NCBI GenBank assembly: GCA_020310875.1
Contig: CM035432.1
Coordinates: 95,420,967 to 95,484,966, forward strand
DNA length: 64,000 nucleotides
Direction of reading: 5' to 3'
DNA from: Ceratopteris richardii
Lineage: Eukaryota > Streptophyta > Polypodiopsida > Polypodiales > Pteridaceae
Shown here: positions 45,396 to 55,766 of the stretch, piece after piece
Layout: every line of letters begins with the position of its first letter
How positions within the stretch are numbered: the stretch's first letter is position 1
The notes under the pieces: generated by a model
What the model was told of the DNA's origin: nothing
Database searches by the model: none
The model's input: only the letters and a program-made list of their open reading frames with translations
Translations under genes and position numbers: made by a program

Positions 45396-47004
45396 GTGAT
45401 CCATATTTTTTGTTTCATATTTTTCATCCTCATCATATCATCATCATCATTCTTGAGTGTTACACTGGATTTCTCACAATATCGTGCACATCTTCGTCGT
45501 AAAGTAAATTCATTTGTGAGAGATCTAGAACATCGTGCATCACTCGCTTATTCACATAAGATGGAGGAAGGATTCAAAACACTTATTGTTGAGAAACAAG
45601 GCCAAAGAATAGTCTCTTCTATGTTGAGAGAGAAGGGAAAATTCAATGGCATCAACATTACAAGCTACTTAGATTTGTTTGAAGAGCAAGCTATGATTTT
45701 TGGTCTTCCTAAAGAGCTTTTGATATCATTCTTTGAACGAATTGTTGATAGCTCTATCATAAACCATGTCACTCAATATGATACTCTTCCTTGGAGTGAT
45801 TTTAGAAAGAAGATGCTCAAAGAATTCTATGTTGAAGATTATAGCCAACATAATCGGGATGGAGTCTTAGGATGGGTCGATTCCCCAAAGCCTAGTAGCT
45901 CTATTACTCACTTACAAAATGAGTATATTAAACGCTATGAACAACTTCCTGATGAGGATAAGATAACTTTTGGAACCTGATCTTGTGATCAATTTTCTAA
46001 ATTTCTTGACCTGAAACTCTTAGGGAATTTGAACGGCGATTAGAAGAGCCGGATAAGCGCTATGGTCTTATTGACAATTGGCAAAAAGTGAATAAAGTAG
46101 TAGAGGCTGTAGCCCATAGACATCAAAGACAATCCATGCTTTATGAGCAAACTAGTCTTCCTCAAGCTAGCTTTCCGCAAACTAAGGAGCAAGTAAGAGA
46201 AAAATCCCATGCTATGCTTTCTGACTCTACTCCTATTCCTCAAATGATGGAGCCTACTCAAGGTTTTAAAGTAGAGCCAGATAAAAGTGTAGTTGAACAA
46301 TCTCAAGTGGAAATTCTCACTAAGCAAATGGAAAAACTTATTGCTACACAATCCAATTTGGCCAAGACTATAGATGCTTCAGAATCTAATTACACCAAAA
46401 CATTCCAAAAATAAATGAACCCAATGTCTTTTCAAGAGCTTAATCAACATGTTACAGCTCCCAGTCAAAATCCACAAGTAGCTCCTACTCAAGCATATCA
46501 AGTTCCTCCAATGAATAATCCTTCAACGCAAAATCCTCATCCTCATGTGCAAAATCTTCAAATGCATCAAAACATGTATCCTCAAGCTTCTCAAATAGCT
46601 TTTCAAAATCCTCAAAATCAAAATTTTCAAAATCATCAACCATATACTATGGAAGCTCCTCTTGCACCTCAAGTACCACATGTTGCACCCCAAGCTCCTC
46701 AAATACATCAATTGCCTAATCCTAATTATCCTGTTCAAGCAATACCTTATCAACAAAATCCTCAATTTCAAAATTTCCAACCACAAGTTAATCAAAATCC
46801 TCAAAATCAAAATGGTTTTGTGTGTGCCCCTCTAGGTGTCCTTGTTGTGATTCGTTAGAGCACTTTTTGAGAGATTGTGAACTATTGAAGGTTGCTAAGG
46901 AGCAACGACTAGTAATAGACATAGACAAGAAAATTTGTGACTATCGATCTAGGCTACCTTTGCAAGGAAATTATCATAAGGGAGGAAGTGAAAAAACACT
47001 ATGA
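45396..47004 (+). pseudogene. Gypsy-I gag
   Basis: The capsid-like part (45396-45980) has KGKFNGINITSYLDLFEEQAM, then W..FRKKMLKEFYVEDYS, the Ty3/gypsy gag signature. The first 20-odd residues of the open frame are hydrophobic and probably upstream of the true start; METs around 45560 (MEEGFKTLIV) are a likelier N-terminus. After a stop the frame resumes (46088-46414). It then enters a Pro/Gln/Asn-rich stretch (46415-46858) with recurring NPQNQNFQ-like words. A frameshift in the zinc knuckle (C.CCDSLEHFLRDC, about 46840-46880) separates the Q/P-rich part from the 46822-47004 frame. Confidence 0.82.
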
Positions 47005-47234
47005 AAATATAACCATAACGGATGTAGGAACTAGAGGAGTGAAATAGAAGCTCTTGATGAACAACAAGTAGAATCCAGTAAACCCACAAAGGAAGTTGAC
47101 TTTTCAATAGAGGCTTGTAGTGATTGTGCACCTCCATTCATGTTTGGAGCTACATATGATCAAAATTTCAGATAGAATCCATTGTTGAGCAGGACAACAG
47201 TGGATATTGGTTTGACATCTCGCATCCAACCAAC
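47005..47234 (+). pseudogene. Gypsy-I protease region, deleted
   Basis: Sequence equivalent to copy 1 position 18384 (atagaggctt) is joined directly to the equivalent of 19613 (gtagtgattgtgcac). About 1.2 kb including the DSG active site is removed. Both ends carry gctt, pointing to microhomology-mediated deletion. Confidence 0.85.
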
Positions 47235-49180
47235 ATGTACAATAGTTTGTCACTTTGTTTTCCACATTCTAGATTAAATTTTCTTCATAAGAGTCAATTG
47301 TCCAAGTCTTTTATCCAAAAAACCCAAAACAATTATAAAAACAACAAAATCATGGAACATGATGAGAACATTGAGCATGTGATTGAAACATCTCATTGTT
47401 TCTCTACTCTTGAGGGGTTAGCGTTATGTCTTCAACGAAAATCTAATTCCCATATTATTCTTCTTTCTTCCCTTGATGAGTATGCTTTTATCCAGGAATA
47501 TGCTCTCAATGTTGACAAGTGCTCAAAATTTAACCAAACACATGACGCCTTAGTTGAAACGAAGTACAAAACTGTAGACAAAAAAATGAAACCCATAGCT
47601 CAACCATTACCCCAAGGAAGTAATGAAAAAACCATTGATGTGAAAAAGGATCCAATTCTTCGAGATAAGAAAAACATAGGACATACAGTCATGGATGAGA
47701 CAATCAAACATGTGAAGATTGGCACAAATGATGACTTTCTTTTTCCAGTAGAGAGAGATAAATTTGAGAGAGTCATACGTAGCCATGGAAAAGCCTTTAC
47801 TATGTATCCTCATGAGATTGGTTGCGTAGATCCTAAGCTAGTTGCACTAACGATAATCTTTACTATTCCACATATTACATGGAATCTTCGTCCTATACCA
47901 GTTCCAAAGGCTCACTTACCTGAGCTAATGAAACTACTTAAGGAGAAGATAAACATTAGAATTTTAGAGCCATCTTTTGCACCTTACTCAAACGGATGGT
48001 TCATTGTGCCTAAAGAAAATGGGAAACTACGTTTTATTTAAGATCTCCAACCTATCAATAAAGTCACCATAAGGAATGTAGGAACAGGACCCATTGTAGA
48101 TGAGTTTGCAGAATCATTTTCAGGACATCCTATCTATTTAATGGGTGATTTATATTCGGGATATGAACAATTCCAATTAGCAATTGAGAGTCGTGACATA
48201 ACCACAATGAAAACTCCTTTAGGCTTAGTAGGAATGTGTACTTCACCTCAAGGAGCCACCAATTCTGTGGCTCATATGATGAGTGCTATGAATATGGTCT
48301 TACATGATTTTATCCCTCAAATAACAATGGCATTCATTGATGATATTCCAATTAATGGGAGTGAGGAACGTGTAAAGGACATTACTTTAGACTCATCTGG
48401 ATGTCCTAAATTCTTTCTTGACCATATCTCTGATTTTGAAAGAATATTTCAACGATTTGAAGAGGTAGATCTCACATTTTCCATAGAAAAATCTGTTTTT
48501 GGTGTCAACGAGGTTCTTATTGTTGGACATTTATGTGGTCATTATGCTCGAAAGCCATACCCACAAAAAGTTGATGCCATTAGCAAGATTTTTGAAACAT
48601 GTGATACAGTGAGTGAGGTACGTAGATTTCTTGGTGCTTGCATCTTTTATGTTATTTGGATCCCAGACTTTGCTCATGCTGCTGACTGTCTCTATGACTT
48701 GTTGAGGAAGAAACAAACATTTATTTGGACTGACAAACTCAATCGAGCTATGCATAAATTGAAGAAATTATTGATTGAAGCTCCCATCCTTAAGCGTGTA
48801 GACTATTCTACTAACAAACCTATTATATTGACTGTTGATACTAGTCCTATTGGTATAGGTTGGGTCATAAGTCAAGATGATAGTGAAGGGAATAGATATG
48901 CAATTAGCTTTGGTGCCAAAATTTTACATGAAACACAACAAAAATATACACAGATCAAACAAGACCTATGGGGTATGGTAGCAGCTTTAAAAACAGACAA
49001 AGAATATTTCATTGGTGCAAATGTCAAAGTTGAGACTAATTGTTTGCCTCTCATTGGAATGATAGCCAATTGTTCATCTCCTAATATAGCCATGCTTAGA
49101 TGGATCTCATATATTAAGTTCATAAATCTTGAGTTAGTTCATATTTCAGGTAAGTGAAATTCAGTTGCTGATATGTTATA
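47235..49180 (+). pseudogene. Gypsy-I linker, reverse transcriptase and RNase H
   Basis: The open frame 47235-48041 covers the linker and RT start (LEPSFAPYSNGWFIVPKENGKLRF). It ends at a TAA that replaces CAA in copy 1. The frame continues 48141-49157 for 338 codons with LMGDLYSGYEQFQLAIESRD, TPLGLVGMCTSPQGATNSV, FIDDIPINGS, then RNase H ILTVDTSPIGIGWVISQDD and LKTDKEYFIG. Apart from that nonsense codon RT is better preserved than in copy 1. At 49180 (gatatgttat) the sequence jumps to the integrase C-terminal region (aaaactcattgattgc), removing about 1.1 kb of integrase. Confidence 0.9.
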
Positions 49181-49189
49181 AAACTCATT

Positions 49190-49281
49190 GATTGCGTCCT
49201 AAGCTAATTGATGCAGTAGATTGGGTGTTCATTTATAATAGTACATTTGACTCTCAATATGTTGCATGCAAAAAGCTCACT
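49190..49281 (+). pseudogene. Gypsy-I integrase C-terminal part before the CACTA insertion
   Basis: Encodes PKLIDAVDWVFIYNSTFDSQYVACKKLT, equal to the post-core segment of copy 1. It stops at the 3-bp duplication act (49279-49281) where the CACTA element enters. Confidence 0.85.
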
Positions 49282-49577
49282 CACTACAACATATCGAGGG
49301 AATACCGACGATCAGTGTACCGATGGGCAGCTTTCGGTGTCGGTATACCCCTCGGACAATTTGGGAAAGCCACTTTGCCTCAGAACCATAGCGTCAGTAG
49401 AAGCGTCGGTATATGCGTCGGTACTTTGCTGGAAATACCGACGCTTATACCAAAGCTTATATTGGCGCTCTCTTTTTAACCGGGCCCGAACCCAAAATTC
49501 GTCATTCTGAGCGTTTTGAATCTAGATCTTCTCCTTTTAGGTTTGCCCCCGCCAACAGCAGATCTCTCTTTGTTATA

Positions 49578-49708
49578 TTCTCTCTCTCTCTCCCTCTCTC
49601 CTTCCCTTCCCTCTCTCTCTCTCTCCCTCTCTCACTCTCTCTCTCTCTCCCTCCCTCTCTCTCTCTCCCTCTCTCACTCTCTCTCTGTCTCCCTCCCTCT
49701 CTCTCACT

Positions 49709-49739
<31 letters not shown>

Positions 49740-49791
49740 TCTTTCTCCCTCTCTCTCCCTCTTTCTCTCTCCCTCTCTCTCTCTCTCTTTA
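49578..49791. repeat. CT-rich microsatellite 1
   Basis: About 210 bp of interrupted (CT)n with CCCT breaks. It is followed by taaacagacctctatctttatag and a splice-like unit. Confidence 0.95.
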
Positions 49792-49825
49792 AACAGACCT
49801 CTATCTTTATAGATATGAAGTTTTG

Positions 49826-49911
49826 GTAAGTAGATCGCACATATTGTAGCACTCTTTTTTCTTTTTCTATGTTTTTTCTTTACTAATATGTTCTTTGTTT
49901 GGTTTTGCAAG
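49826..49911 (+). other. Candidate intron, unit 1
   Basis: Begins GTAAGTAGAT and ends TTTTGCAAG, 86 bp, T-rich before the acceptor. The flanking exon-like text after it (agattttgggatcaaatc) is repeated in unit 2. Confidence 0.5.
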
Positions 49912-49985
49912 AGATTTTGGGATCAAATCTTTGGAAATTCGACGAAGAAGAACTTCAAGTGGATTTTGACGACCGTGATTCAAAC

Positions 49986-49987
<2 letters not shown>

Positions 49988-50058
<71 letters not shown>

Positions 50059-50085
50059 TCTCCTTTCCTCTCTCTCTCTCTAAAT
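49988..50085. repeat. CT microsatellite 2
   Basis: A nearly pure (CT)n run of about 65 bp followed by a CT-rich tail. It precedes the second splice-like unit exactly as microsatellite 1 precedes the first. Confidence 0.95.
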
Positions 50086-50116
50086 ACACCTCTTTTTTTA
50101 TAGATCTGACGCTTTG

Positions 50117-50202
50117 GTAAGTAGATTGCACATATTGTATCACTCTCTTTTCTTTCTTTATGTTTTTTCTTTTCTAATATCTTCTCTCTTTAGTTTTGCA
50201 AG
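50117..50202 (+). other. Candidate intron, unit 2
   Basis: Begins GTAAGTAGATT and ends TTTTGCAAG, again 86 bp. The following exon-like text repeats unit 1 with changes. A third perfect donor, GTAAGTAAG, occurs at 50289. Confidence 0.5.
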
Positions 50203-50384
50203 AGATTTTTGAGATCAAATCTTTGGAAATTAAACGAAGGAGAACTTCAAGTGGATTTTCACAACCTTGATTCAAAAATTACATCAATGTAAGTAAGACA
50301 TATATCACTCTTTTATCTTTCTTTATATTTTTGTTTTCTAATATCGTCTCTCTTTATTTTTGTTTGAGAGAGAGAGAGTGAGGG

Positions 50385-52893
50385 ATATGCATATGAATAC
50401 ATGCATGCATATGCATACATGCATGCATGAGGGATATGCATATACATACATGCATGCATATGCATACATGAATGCATATGCATACATGAATGCATATGCA
50501 TACATGAATGCATATGCATACATGCATGCATATGCATGCATGCATGCATGAGGGATATGCATATGCATACATGCATGCATATGCATACATACCTGCATGC
50601 ATATGCATACATGCATGCATGCATGCATATGCATACATACATGCATGCATACATGCATGCATACATGCATGCATGGATATGCATACATGCATACATGGAT
50701 ATGCATACATGCATGGATATGCATTCATGCATGCATATGCATAGATGCATGCATGCATATGCATAGATGCATGCATGCATATGCATGCATGCATGCATAT
50801 GCATGCATGCATGCATATGCATACATGCATGCATATGCATACATGAATTTTTATATTTTTGTTTTTTAATATCTTTCTTTATTTTTTGTTTTCTTTCTTT
50901 GAATACATGAATGCATAGGCATGCATGCATGCATGAGGGATATGCATATGCATACATGCATGCATATGCATAGATACATGCATGTATGCATATGCATGCA
51001 TGCATATGCATACATGAATTTTTATATTTTTGTTTTCTCTTATCTTTCATTATATTTTTGTTTTCTAATATGCATACATGCATGCATGCATATGCATACA
51101 TACATGCATGCATATGCATACATGAATGCATACGCATACATGCATGCATATGCATGCATGCATGCATATGCATGCATGCATGCATGAGGGATATGCATAT
51201 GCATACATGCATGCATATGCATACATACATGCATGCATATGCATACATACATGCATGCATACATGCAAGCAGGCATATGCATACATGCATGCATGCATAT
51301 GCATACATACATGAATGCATATGCATACATGAATGCATATGCATGCATGCATGCATGCATGCATCATGGATATGCATATGCATATATGCATGCATATGCA
51401 TACATGCGTGCATATGCATACATGCATGCATATGCATACATACATGCATGCATACATGCATGCATGCATGCATATCTTTCTTTATTTTTTGTCTTCTTTC
51501 TTTATATTTTTGTTTTCTAATATGCAGACATGCATGAATGCATATGAATACATGCATGCATGCATATGCATACACCCATGCATGCATATGCATACATACA
51601 TGAATGCATATGCATACATACATGAATGCATATGCATACATGCATGCATATGCATATATGAATGCATATGCATACATGCATGCATATGCATGCATGCATG
51701 AGGGATATGCATATGCATACATGCATGCATATGCATACATCCATGCATGCATGCATGTATGCATATGCATACATGCATGCATATGCATACATGAATTTTT
51801 ATATTTTTGTTTTCTAATATCTTTCTTTATATTTTTGTTTTCTAATATGCATACATGCATGCATGCATATGCATACATGCATGCATATGCATACATACAT
51901 GCATAGATATGCATACATGCATGCATATGCATACATGCATGCATGCATGCATGCATGCATATGTATATATGAATGCATATGTATACAAGCTTAAGCATGC
52001 ATATGCATACAAGCAAGCATATACATACATACATACATACATACATACATACATACATACATACATACATACATACATGCATGCATATGCATACATGCAT
52101 GCATGCGTATGTATACAAGCTTAAGCATGCATATGCATACAAGCAAGCATATGTATATGTATATGTGTACATGTATACATATACAAGCAAGCTTATGCAT
52201 ATGTATAGGTATATGTATACATGTATGCATATGCATATGCATACATGTAATCATATATATACATGTATATGTACATGTATGTATACAAGCAAGCATATGC
52301 ATATGTATATGTATACATGTATGCATATGCATATGCATATGTATACATGAATGCATATGTATACAAGCTTAAGCATGCATATGCATACAAGCAAGCATAT
52401 GCATACATGAATGCATATGGATATGCATATGTATATCTATACATGTATGCATATGTATACAAGCTTAAGCATGCATATGCATACAAGCAAGCATATGTAT
52501 ATGTATACCTATACATGTATATATATACAAGCAAGCATATGCATATGTATATGTATACATGTATACATATACAAGCAAGCATATGCATATGTATATGTAT
52601 ATGTATACATGTATGCATATGCATATGCATACATGTATGCATATGCATATGCATACACGTATGCATATACATACATGTATATGTACATGTATGTATACAA
52701 GCAAGCATATGCATATGTATTTGTATACATGTATGAATATGTATACACGAATGCATATGTATACAAACTTAAGCATGCATATGCATACAAGCAAGCATAT
52801 GCATACATGAATGCATATGTATACATGAATGCATATGCATGCATATGTGTACATGAATGCATATGTATACAAGCTTAAGCATGCATATATATA
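50385..52893. repeat. ATGCAT/CATGCATG complex simple repeat, 2.5 kb
   Basis: The stretch consists almost entirely of gcat, atac and gtat units (gcatgcatatgcatacatgcatgc and variants) with near-perfect purine-pyrimidine alternation. The first half is atgcatacatgcatgc-like and is broken four times by an AT-rich spacer (gaatttttatatttttgttttctaatat: about 50846, 51017, 51475, 51794). The second half (51960-52890) is richer in gtatacaagcaagcatat and gtatacaagcttaagcatgc units. All long open frames in it, on both strands, are repeat artefacts. Confidence 0.97.
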
Positions 52894-52918
52894 CATTGGA
52901 TGAGATGAGATCTTCATA

Positions 52919-53639
52919 TTGCATCAGATGGGATCTCCACATACACCTTGGGGTGCACATGATCATGACGAATTGAAGATATATCATATTTGTAATGGAG
53001 CTCCAGTTATGGATGCGGCGGGGAAGTCAATGCGTCAGCATATACGACAACTCTACTCTATCGAATTCGATCATTTAGTAATGTTAAAATGGACCGAACA
53101 AGATAGAGACTCTAAAAATCATATCACACAATGCATATATGAAGAGTACCTGCCAGCACCTGACAATCCTATTGTGAGTTTTGATTGGATTCAACATACA
53201 ACACGCGAGGTGATGTCACATCGACAATCGGAAGCTCGCGATGCTTTCAAAGCAGGCTTACCAAAGCCTGTATGGCTAGATGTCAAAGAATGGGAATCGA
53301 TTCAGGATGAGCATCAACATACTCCTGATCGGTATCGTCAACAGAGAGATGCGGTGGCCACATGTTTAGATACGGTTGGAACGTCGCTTTTAGGTAGCGG
53401 CGGATACGACAGTATGCGCTACCAATTTGTAAGTATGATGTTAACTATTGAAGTTGTTTGTGTTAAGTATATTATGTATATTCATCTAAAATTTTGCATA
53501 TTTACTATAGGAGTTGGCAATAGGTCGTCCTCCAACGTGAACTGAAGAATCATATGGATATCGACATGGACTGGCTGCACTGTTACAAGACTTAGAGGGA
53601 CGCGGTGCAATCGTCTCATGGGAGAATATTCTTGATTAG
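52919..53639 (+). pseudogene. CACTA transposase-associated protein remnant (Transposase_24/Ptta-like), with intron
   Basis: Exon 1 (52919-53428) encodes about 170 residues, including PVWLDVKEWESIQDE and TSLLGSGGYDSMRYQF. An 82-bp intron is likely at 53429-53510 (GTAAGTATG...TTACTATAG, phase 0). Without the splice the frame runs on into nonsense. Exon 2 (53511-53639) continues ELAIGRPPT, a TGA at 53538-53540, then EESYGYRHGLAALLQDLEG. The combined pattern GSxSFxxxxxELGRxPTxxEVFxxTH is that of the plant En/Spm-associated Transposase_24 family; the match is from memory and moderate. The TGA makes this a pseudogene. Its position inside a CACTA element supports the assignment. Confidence 0.6.
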
Positions 53640-53757
53640 GTAAAGTTATATCTTGGTTTCGTGTTTCTAGTTGTTGTTTATAAATGTCATATTAATTGGT
53701 CTTATTTTATACATATGTTTTGTTGCAAGATTGTAGGTGTAAATATTTTGATCAATG

Positions 53758-53929
53758 CCACAATTTTGTATCACACTCGCATACGACAATGATGAACCAT
53801 AATTTTATTTTCGATTTCTATATGGAAGTGTTTTGTCACATTTCCACAATTTTGTATTACACTCGTATGTGGCAATGATGTACCATAATTTTGTATTCGA
53901 TTCCTATATGGAAGTGCTTTGCCACACTT
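53758..53929. repeat. 86-bp tandem duplication
   Basis: Two adjacent copies starting ccacaattttgtat at 53758 and 53844, diverged at about one base in ten by eye. Non-coding. Confidence 0.85.
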
Positions 53930-54044
53930 TTGTACATTTTTCATTTATGGAATATATGTTTTTCTGTACATGAATCATTGTTCATTTTTGCTCATATAAG
54001 TTTATGTTTTGGTTGCCATTAGAGTACATAACACATGTACTCAG

Positions 54045-54113
54045 TTGGGCAGAGTGTATTGTCTTTTGCTAAACAACATCATGCTGTAGCAAAAGACAAC
54101 ACACTCTGCCCAA
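54045..54113. other. Long perfect-like hairpin
   Basis: A 26-base arm (54045-54070, ttgggcagagtgta...) pairs with 54088-54113 with one mismatch, around a 17-base loop. It sits about 280 bp from the right end of the CACTA element, in front of the subterminal repeats. Confidence 0.85.
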
Positions 54114-54119
54114 AAAAAT

Positions 54120-54396
54120 TTGTGCAGGTATGGTCATCGGTATACACGCCAGTAGCTCCAGTATGGTCGTTGGTATATGCGCCGGTACACCCAGCGGGTA
54201 TGTCGGTATAAGCGTCGATATAAGCGTCGGTATAAGCGTCGAAAATTCGGACGCTTATACCGATGACTATACCAGCGCCCATACCGGTGCTTTCTTTCCG
54301 ACGCCTATACCGACTGCAACACTGACGTCGCAAAGAAATCACGCCCGTTCAATTTCCTCGGTAGCAGCCTCGGTATACCCTCGATGTGTTGTAGTG
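54120..54396. repeat. CACTA right subterminal repeat zone
   Basis: Dense gtcggtataagcgtc/ggcgcttataccga units in both orientations. They include a stem formed by gtcggtataagcgtc and gacgcttataccgat around 54226-54265. Equivalent motifs occupy 49300-49470 at the other end. Confidence 0.85.
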
Positions 54397-54564
54397 ACTC
54401 AACGGTGGTTTGGGCCATACATTGTATCAAAAGTCAACAACCATGGTACTTATGCTCTTTGTGAATTAAATGATGTTGCACTAAAAACTTTGATTGCAGG
54501 TAAAAGGATAAAGCTATTCAAGAAACGTGATAATGACGAGTACATTTTGGATGAGGACATTTAA
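54397..54564 (+). pseudogene. Gypsy-I integrase C-terminus after the CACTA insertion
   Basis: After the act duplication the frame reads RWFGPYIVSKVNNHGTYAL and KRIKLFKKRDNDEYILDEDI, the GPY/F module and basic tail of copy 1. A TAA truncates the acidic end (DEDI then stop). Confidence 0.87.
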
Positions 54565-55766
54565 GAAGATGACAACAATGAGGCCGATTCATAAACAGGA
54601 GTATCCATGTTATAAAAATAAAAAAATAAAAAAGAAATAAAAAAAGGGAAGAAAATATAAAAAAACATATAAAAATATCATTGATTTTTCAAGTTCATGT
54701 TGCTTTGTTTATTTTCAAGTTCATTTTACTTTTTTTCCATTCTTGTTTCATGCATGTTTGTTTTCAGTCTTTGCATTGCATTGCATATCCACATCACTTG
54801 AGTCAAAAACGGCAAATGATGATTTCTCTACTTGTGTAAAATTGTATCTTGAGTAGTAATTTATCTACTAAGAAATCGGTTATAATCTAGGATTATTGAA
54901 AGACAGGACATGTAGATTTGGAGGTGTATTTTGGTGACATGACTTTGATATATAAACATGCATATGTATCCTGTATCGAAAGCATAAATGTTGAAGTCCT
55001 AGCTCCTGCTACTGCATGTTTCTACATCTTTAGTCCACCTCATAGCACTTGTAACAGAGTTTAAATGACTGTTCTCCGTCATAAAAAATGGTTGTAGCTT
55101 GTATCGGGGTTTAATTTTTCCCCATCATCAAAAAAAAGAAAAAAATGCTACATGTTACCAGGAAGTTTACACTTTCTTCCACCCTAAAAAAGTGATTGTA
55201 AGCATAAAGTTGCCGATTCATCATCATCATCATCATCATAAAAAAAAAAAAACCAAAGGAAGATAAAGAGGCATAGTAGAATAAATCACGGCTATATAGG
55301 CAGATTTATGCATTAGTGGAGTTTAGTTAGATTTCCTTGCATGTTATTAAGGAAAGAGCATATTCATATTTATGTAGGAAAGAAGTTGATCTAAAATAAG
55401 CTAAAGATGAAAGATGTTTCTTGAAAATCCTAAATCTTCTTTTATAATCATATTTAAGGTAGATTGCTTTATGAAAAAGGTACAAATTTTTCTTCAAGAT
55501 GAGAGGAACTGATGCTCAAAACGACTCAATACATCCACTTCCACTTCGTATTGATGCTTGTTTGTTTTCTTTCTTGTTGTCAATGTTGCTTGTTCATTTG
55601 CATATATGTTGCCTATTTGTTCATGCATATTCATGTTGCCTGTTTCAATTCTTTCTTTCATGCAAATTTTTCTTCATGTCACGTTGGCTACTCATTCATG
55701 CATATGATCAATTTTTCCTTCCATGTTTGGCGCTTCCGGAGGAATCCCAGATTTAGTGGGGGTGAA
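54565..55766 (+). other. Gypsy-I 3' untranslated region and polypurine tract (block 2)
   Basis: Matches 24181-25353 with small indels, including a (cat)n stretch near 55219. The polypurine tract tagtgggggtgaa lies at 55754-55766. Confidence 0.75.

Larger units (their letters stand above)
49282..54396. mobile_element. CACTA (En/Spm-type) DNA transposon, 5.1 kb
   Basis: Terminal inverted repeats start CACTACAACAtATCGAGGG on the left and, read on the minus strand, CACTACAACAcATCGAGGG on the right. Both are followed by a taccga-rich subterminal zone. The 3-bp duplication act flanks the element (49279-49281, 54397-54399), and removing it restores the integrase sequence gctcactcaacg found in copy 1 at about 23980. 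Subterminal regions carry many copies of the taccgacgc/gcgtcggta motif in both orientations, the usual transposase-binding arrangement in this superfamily. The interior has microsatellites and a transposase-like gene remnant. The DDE transposase itself was not found, so it is likely non-autonomous. Confidence 0.93.

Noticed and set aside
49512-49829. Ser/Leu-rich frames over the CT tracts
   Set aside because: They are low-complexity translations of (CT)n and open in several frames.
50313-52190. A 625-codon open frame (and many shorter ones on both strands) made of Met, His, Ala, Cys, Tyr and Ile
   Set aside because: It is the translation of the ATGCAT repeat, which lacks stop triplets in several frames. 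There is no domain and no codon bias, and composition follows the repeat exactly.
50385-52893. Possible CRISPR-like or satellite-gene array
   Set aside because: Units are 4-16 bp with no unique spacers. The recurring AT-rich insert is itself a repeat, and the host is a plant.
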